DNA from: Manihot esculenta
Taxonomy: Eukaryota; Streptophyta; Magnoliopsida; Malpighiales; Euphorbiaceae
DNA: 64,000 nt
Assembly: GCF_001659605.2 (NCBI RefSeq)
Contig: NC_035170.2
Location: 9,600,539 to 9,664,538, forward strand
Reading direction: 5' to 3'
The position numbers and the translations under genes were made by a program. The notes beneath the pieces are model-generated. The model was not told the origin of the DNA. It searched no databases and saw nothing but the letters and a program-made list of their open reading frames with translations. Position 1 is the first letter of the stretch; each line of letters opens with the position of its first letter. This document shows positions 59,251-64,000 of this stretch, in pieces.

Positions 59251-61160
59251 GTTCACAACACTTTTGTAATACTTATTTTCTGAATTTCATATTATTAAAA
59301 TTAATTTTTTAATTAAAAAATATTTATTTTAACTAATTTTTCTAAATACTTTTAAGTGATGTTCCTGTTGATTATCATAAATAATTTAATTTTTTGACTA
59401 ACTAAACTAGTAGAAGGAATAATTAATATAATAAAGGACTTCTTATTTTTTATTAACTTAACCAAAAAACCAATCTTTTAAACTTTCATTAATGAAGAGT
59501 TTATTGAGAATATATCAACAATCAATTTATATTAAAAACCAAATACTTTTATTGCTTCATTTTTTATTTTATTATATAAATTCTAAATTATTAGAGATCA
59601 TTACAAAATTTTAGAAATCAATTAATTAAAAATAAAAATATAGTACTCTTATTTAAGGGTTTTTTTTTCTAAATATTTAAACAAATTAATAAAATCTTAA
59701 GAATTTGATTAATTCAAAATCAAATTTTATTAACCTATATGTTTAAAAATAACTAATAGATTAAAGCGTATGATATAATAGTATATTAAATTTTAATATT
59801 ATTTGCTAATTCTAGAGAAGTTAAATGTAAAATAATTCCATTTCAAAAAAAAAAGTAAAATAATTAGTTAAATGCATATTAATTTACGCCATTACATTAT
59901 TTGAAATTAATTTATTGAAGAATATTTTAAATATTTAAAATTATAAATTTTATAATAATTAAATTCGGGTTAATCCTCTTATCCATGACTTCAAAATAAT
60001 TTAATTTAATATTCTAAAATTTATTAATTATTCTCTAAACTTTTGTAAAATAAAAAGTCACTCTTATTTATTGTGGTTAATTTTATTATTTTATGATAAT
60101 TTAAAATAAAATTAGCAAAATTAAAATAAGGAATTCTAATTTAATTAAGTTATGTTAAAGTATTATAATTTTTAATGGTCCAAGATACAAATAAAGTAGG
60201 ATTTTGACTATAAATTTAGTCTAAAATGTATTTTCATTTATTTTTTTTCTTAGTTATTTAGTGAAATTTAATCGCTATATGCTACAATATCACCTGTTAT
60301 TATTATGCATATCTATACATTGCTCATTTTTGTTAGATAACCAATTAATTTTTTTTCGATTTGTATGCTGATAGAGTTAAAACATAGTCGAGCATGTTTT
60401 TCTACTCTTTGTCACATCACACGATCTTGGATCAGTCCGGTCTGCTTCAGTTACAGATTAGATGACGTGCTGATGGATCGGTCTGTTTGATAAGTTCTAC
60501 TTGAACATGTTTCTTTCTAGAGACCGAGCTACTAGAGGTCCGGCTGTCATTAATTTTTATAAATTTAGTTATTAAAATATTAAATAAATTAATTTCAAAT
60601 AGTATTGTATTTAGCTTATTAATATTGGAATTAATTAAAAAAATTGGTTTATGCTATTTCTATTTTAAATAAAATTTGAAAAAAAAGGAAAAGAACTTTT
60701 CCTTTCCGTCTATAAGCAAATTAAGAAATGTGTTTCCATCAATTTCTAAATTTAAAAATAGATTGATTTTATTTTAAAATCTGTTTTTAATTTGGAAATG
60801 GAAAGGCAAATTCGTTTCAAAGAGCTTTTCCGAAAAAGGAAAATTTCCATTTCTAAGTGGATTAGAAATGGTTTCACGTTTTCTGGCTTTTCTTCTTCTG
60901 GCACTTATTTACTTTTTAAAGATAAGTATGAATTTTGCTCAAATTTACGTTGGAAATAATTTAGAATTAATCTACTAAATATTTAAATCAAAATTATAAC
61001 TTATTGAATTTTAAATTTATAAAAATAATAATAATTAAATAAAAATTTATCATATCATTAATTATTTATAAAAAAGAGTAAAAATATTTCGACTTGTTGA
61101 CTAAATTTTAGTGATTACGTTCTAAATTAGGGTTTTTAAAATAATTTATAAGGAGTGTGT
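59251..61160. other. AT-rich intergenic sequence upstream of the carboxylesterase
   Basis: Nothing coding was seen. A less AT-rich segment at about 60,370-60,545 (GATCAGTCCGGTCTGC...) may be a transposon scrap. Confidence 0.5.
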
Positions 61161-61166
61161 GGCCCA

Positions 61167-61173
61167 TATAATA
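61167..61173 (+). promoter_or_regulatory. Probable TATA box of the carboxylesterase gene
   Basis: TATAATA lies 76 bp before the ATG, in sequence that turns pyrimidine-rich toward the start codon. The spacing fits a short 5' UTR. Confidence 0.45.
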
Positions 61174-61248
61174 CTTTGCTTTCTTCTTCCATGACCCAAC
61201 CCCATCATCTCAATTATTCTTTACAGACAATCACACACTCTGCTTTCC

Positions 61249-62208
61249 ATGGATCCAACTCACCCAAAAGTTGCCAAAGATCTCTCTCCCCTAATCAAGA
61301 TATACGAAGATGGGAGTGTTGAGAGATTCATGGGCATCGATATCGTCCCTCCTTCTCTTGATGATCCAAAAACCGATGTTCAATCCAAAGATGTTGTCTA
61401 CTTCCAAGAAGCTAATCTTTCTTCAAGACTTTACCTACCAAAATCCATCGACCCATCAAACCAAAAGCTCCCTCTGTTGATTTACTTTCATGGCGGAGGC
61501 TTCTGCATCGAAACTGCCTTTTCTCCAACCTACCATAACTATCTCAACACACTAGTTGCAGAGGCTAAGATTATAGCAGTCTCCGTTGATTACAGAAGAG
61601 TTCCAGAGCATCCTCTCTCTACTGTGTACGATGATTCATGGTCTGCTCTTCAATGGGTTGCTTCTCATGTTAATGGCAATGGACCTGAAGAGTGGCTAAA
61701 TCTTCATGCAGATTTTGGTAAGCTTTTTCTCGCAGGAGATAGTGCTGGTGCTAATATATCTCACCACATGGCCTTGAGATTTGGTGAAGAGAAACTCCCA
61801 GGCGTTATCCTTAAAGGGATCGTCCTCATACATCCTTACTTTTGGGGGAAAGAGCCTGTGGGAGATGAACCTAAGGATTCAGAAACAAGATCAAAGGTTG
61901 AAACTTTGTGGCTTTTTGCAAGTCCAACAACAAGTGGGTCGGATGATCCTTTAATTAATCCAGCTTTTGATCCGAGATTGGCGAGGTTAGGATGTTTAAG
62001 GGTCCTCGTGATTGTTGCTGAGAAGGATTTGTTGCAAAATAGAGGATGGTATTATTATGAGAATCTGAAGAAGAGTGGATGGAAAGGAGTGGTGGAGATC
62101 ATGGAGACTAAGGAAGAAGACCATGTGTTCCATTTGTTCAAACCTAGCTGTGAGAATGCTGTGGCCATGCTTAAGCTTATCTGTTCTTATCTGAACGAAG
62201 AAAAGTGA
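61249..62208 (+). CDS. Plant carboxylesterase (CXE / 2-hydroxyisoflavanone dehydratase-like)
   Basis: It is 319 aa in one exon, the usual size for this alpha/beta-hydrolase family. The oxyanion-hole motif HGGG is at residues 81-84, the nucleophile elbow GDSAG at 163-167, and the remaining triad members are Asp260 (AEKDLL) and His292 (EEDHVFH). The nucleophile is Ser165, whereas legume 2-hydroxyisoflavanone dehydratase has Thr there, so an esterase is more likely than a dehydratase. There is no signal peptide or membrane segment, so it is probably cytosolic. Members hydrolyse small esters of plant metabolites and some xenobiotics; the substrate here is unknown. The gibberellin receptor GID1 is related but lacks a working triad. 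The gene is complete and looks functional. Confidence 0.93.
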   Translation: MDPTHPKVAKDLSPLIKIYEDGSVERFMGIDIVPPSLDDPKTDVQSKDVVYFQEANLSSRLYLPKSIDPSNQKLPLLIYFHGGGFCIETAFSPTYHNYLNTLVAEAKIIAVSVDYRRVPEHPLSTVYDDSWSALQWVASHVNGNGPEEWLNLHADFGKLFLAGDSAGANISHHMALRFGEEKLPGVILKGIVLIHPYFWGKEPVGDEPKDSETRSKVETLWLFASPTTSGSDDPLINPAFDPRLARLGCLRVLVIVAEKDLLQNRGWYYYENLKKSGWKGVVEIMETKEEDHVFHLFKPSCENAVAMLKLICSYLNEEK

Positions 62209-62367
62209 AGCTTCCTTTGAGTTGGGGACTCGTGGGTGGGGTCCTTCTTGTTATGGGTGTCTACCAATTATCTTTGAGCTTCTGGGTTTTCAGATTATCT
62301 TCTTGAAATGCTATAATATATATATAAGCAATAATGGCAATCTGAGAATGTGTTTGTATCGTGGGAA

Positions 62368-62373
62368 AATAAA
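62368..62373 (+). terminator. Probable polyadenylation signal of the carboxylesterase gene
   Basis: AATAAA lies 160 bp after the stop codon, in AT-rich sequence. Confidence 0.5.
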
Positions 62374-62399
62374 TAAGAAAGGAAAATTAGGAAGCATGA

Positions 62400-64000
62400 G
62401 CTGATCTTCTATTGTTTTATGTTTAGTTAAGAGAAAGAAATTTTTGGAAAGGAAAATGCAATCCTATATTTTTCAGGTTATTTTCACAAAAATAAGGAAA
62501 ATTAATAATTTTTATTAATCGAAAAACAAATTTTCCTTTAATAATTTCCTCCATTATCTAAATATAACAATTAAAATATTTTAATTTTGAAGGTCTTAAG
62601 ATTAATTGTGTTGAAAATTCAATACTGAGGAAATGTCTGATTGGGCATGTGGAATGTTTTCGACTGCTTTGTTGACCTATAGAAAGTAGAAAATCAGATA
62701 GAATGAAAGAATGATTTTGTTTTGTTTCAATAGAATTCTCTTAAATGACGTAACTCTACCAATAATATTTTACTGTAATCAATATAATAATTAAAAAATT
62801 GCTCAAATAGGAAACCGATGGACATGGACTCCTTTCTTTCCTTTTACTCTAATGAGGTCCCAAAGTGGTGTCTGTCATTTTTTAGTAAGCCTGTGAGTTC
62901 TGTTTCTTTTAAATTTAATTTATTTATAGAAAATAATTTATATACATAAATTATTTTTTAAAAAATATTTTTTAAAGAAAATATTTAAAAAAACTTTTTC
63001 TATTATTAATTTGATTATAATTAAAAAATAAAAATATTAATAAATCTATATATAATATCGTTAATAATTAAAAAAAAAAATTGAAATTTGAATAATAGAA
63101 TCTAAAGCACTCTCAATTTACTCAAATATACTTATCCGGTGATCAAGTTTGTAAATACATTATTAATAAAATTATTAAAATTTAAATAATTATTTTTTTT
63201 TAAAGTTATTTTTTTAAAAAATAATTTAATTTTTTTTTATTATAAAAATATTTTCAGTTAATTAATTTTTATAAATATCAAAATATTATAAATATAATTA
63301 TAAAAAAATATTTTCTATAAAATAGATTGACGCTTAACTATATAAAATATATGATGTATAAAATATAAACTAAAATAGAACTGATCTTATTAAGTAATTG
63401 AAATTATTATTTTAATTTTGTTCTTCCATCATTTAAGTTATATTTAAAACTAATACATAGTATAACCGATTGATACTGCACCAGTTTCTTTTTAGTAGTC
63501 CAGAACATTGATCGATTCGGTTTATTATCAAACCGAATCGATCAAAATCAAATTAATTAATTTAACAGAAAATTAAATCAAATTAAAATAAATAAATAAA
63601 AAAATTAAATTGAATTGAATCACACTAATTCAAATTAATTTAATTTAAAATTGATTTTTGACTTTTTCATAGATTTTATTTAATTAGACTTAAATTTTTC
63701 ATATAATCCAAACTCCATCAAAATATAACAATTCACATGTAATCGATTCAAATACAATACAAGTCCTCAGTCTAAATATAATAGTCTTTAGTTCTTATAC
63801 AATTAAAAATATTCACCAATAATCATGTCCTCTATTTAATAAACATGTATAAACCTAATAAAATAAAACAAGTATGAAGTTCCAAAATATCCACCAACAA
63901 CTATATAATAATTAAGTTTCCATTCTTCGTATAACAACCGATTGCTATGAAAATATAAAAAAAAAAAACATTAACTTAGATAAAATAAATGAATAAAGTG
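62400..64000. other. AT-rich intergenic sequence at the window end
   Basis: No gene was seen. A palindromic TTCGGTTTATTATCAAACCGAA lies near 63,516-63,538, and the following AT-rich text faintly resembles the MITE family described above. Confidence 0.5.

Noticed and set aside
63490..63680. Fourth MITE copy near the window end
   Set aside because: Only AT-rich words and one palindrome are shared. No ends or target duplication could be defined.

Overview
The window looks like nuclear DNA of a dicot plant: AT-rich intergenic sequence, one long spliced gene with GT-AG introns, one single-exon gene, and much nested retroelement DNA. Euphorbiaceae (for example Manihot) is a guess only. No rRNA, tRNA, CRISPR or bacterial-type operon was seen.

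Layout. 1-3.99 kb: retroelement debris, including a broken gag on the minus strand. 3,993-11,686: a complete Ty1/copia LTR retrotransposon with two 1,131-bp LTRs that I could not tell apart by eye, a 5-bp target duplication (TCTAT) and an intact 1,417-aa polyprotein. It sits inside one copy of a tandemly duplicated ~430-bp sequence. 13,840-32,903: an old endogenous pararetrovirus (Caulimoviridae), mostly on the minus strand. Its gene blocks are movement protein, coat/protease/reverse transcriptase/RNase H, a further ORF of unknown function, and a TATA-containing promoter region, plus shuffled partial duplicates and an inversion at the right edge. A complete Ty3/gypsy element with a C-terminal chromodomain-like segment (17,650-27,159; target duplication AATTG) lies inside the viral polymerase gene. 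The three layers therefore stack as plant DNA, then virus, then gypsy.

34,295-49,074 (plus strand) is the presequence protease gene PREP1, an organellar zinc metallopeptidase of family M16C. I resolve 19 exons summing to 3,249 nt (1,082 aa), with one probable GC-AG intron and two small mobile elements in introns. 49.1-61.2 kb is AT-rich and nearly featureless, apart from a hAT-like MITE with an 8-bp target duplication and a few less AT-rich islands. 61,249-62,208 is an intact single-exon carboxylesterase (CXE / 2-hydroxyisoflavanone dehydratase-like) gene. The end of the window is AT-rich.

The two host genes are unrelated in function and nothing suggests co-regulation. The main biology is the layered integration history and the organisation of the pararetrovirus: polymerase frame without an early AUG, stop codons between in-register ORFs, repeated promoter modules and mosaic duplicates. 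All readings are by eye; no alignment or database search was run.
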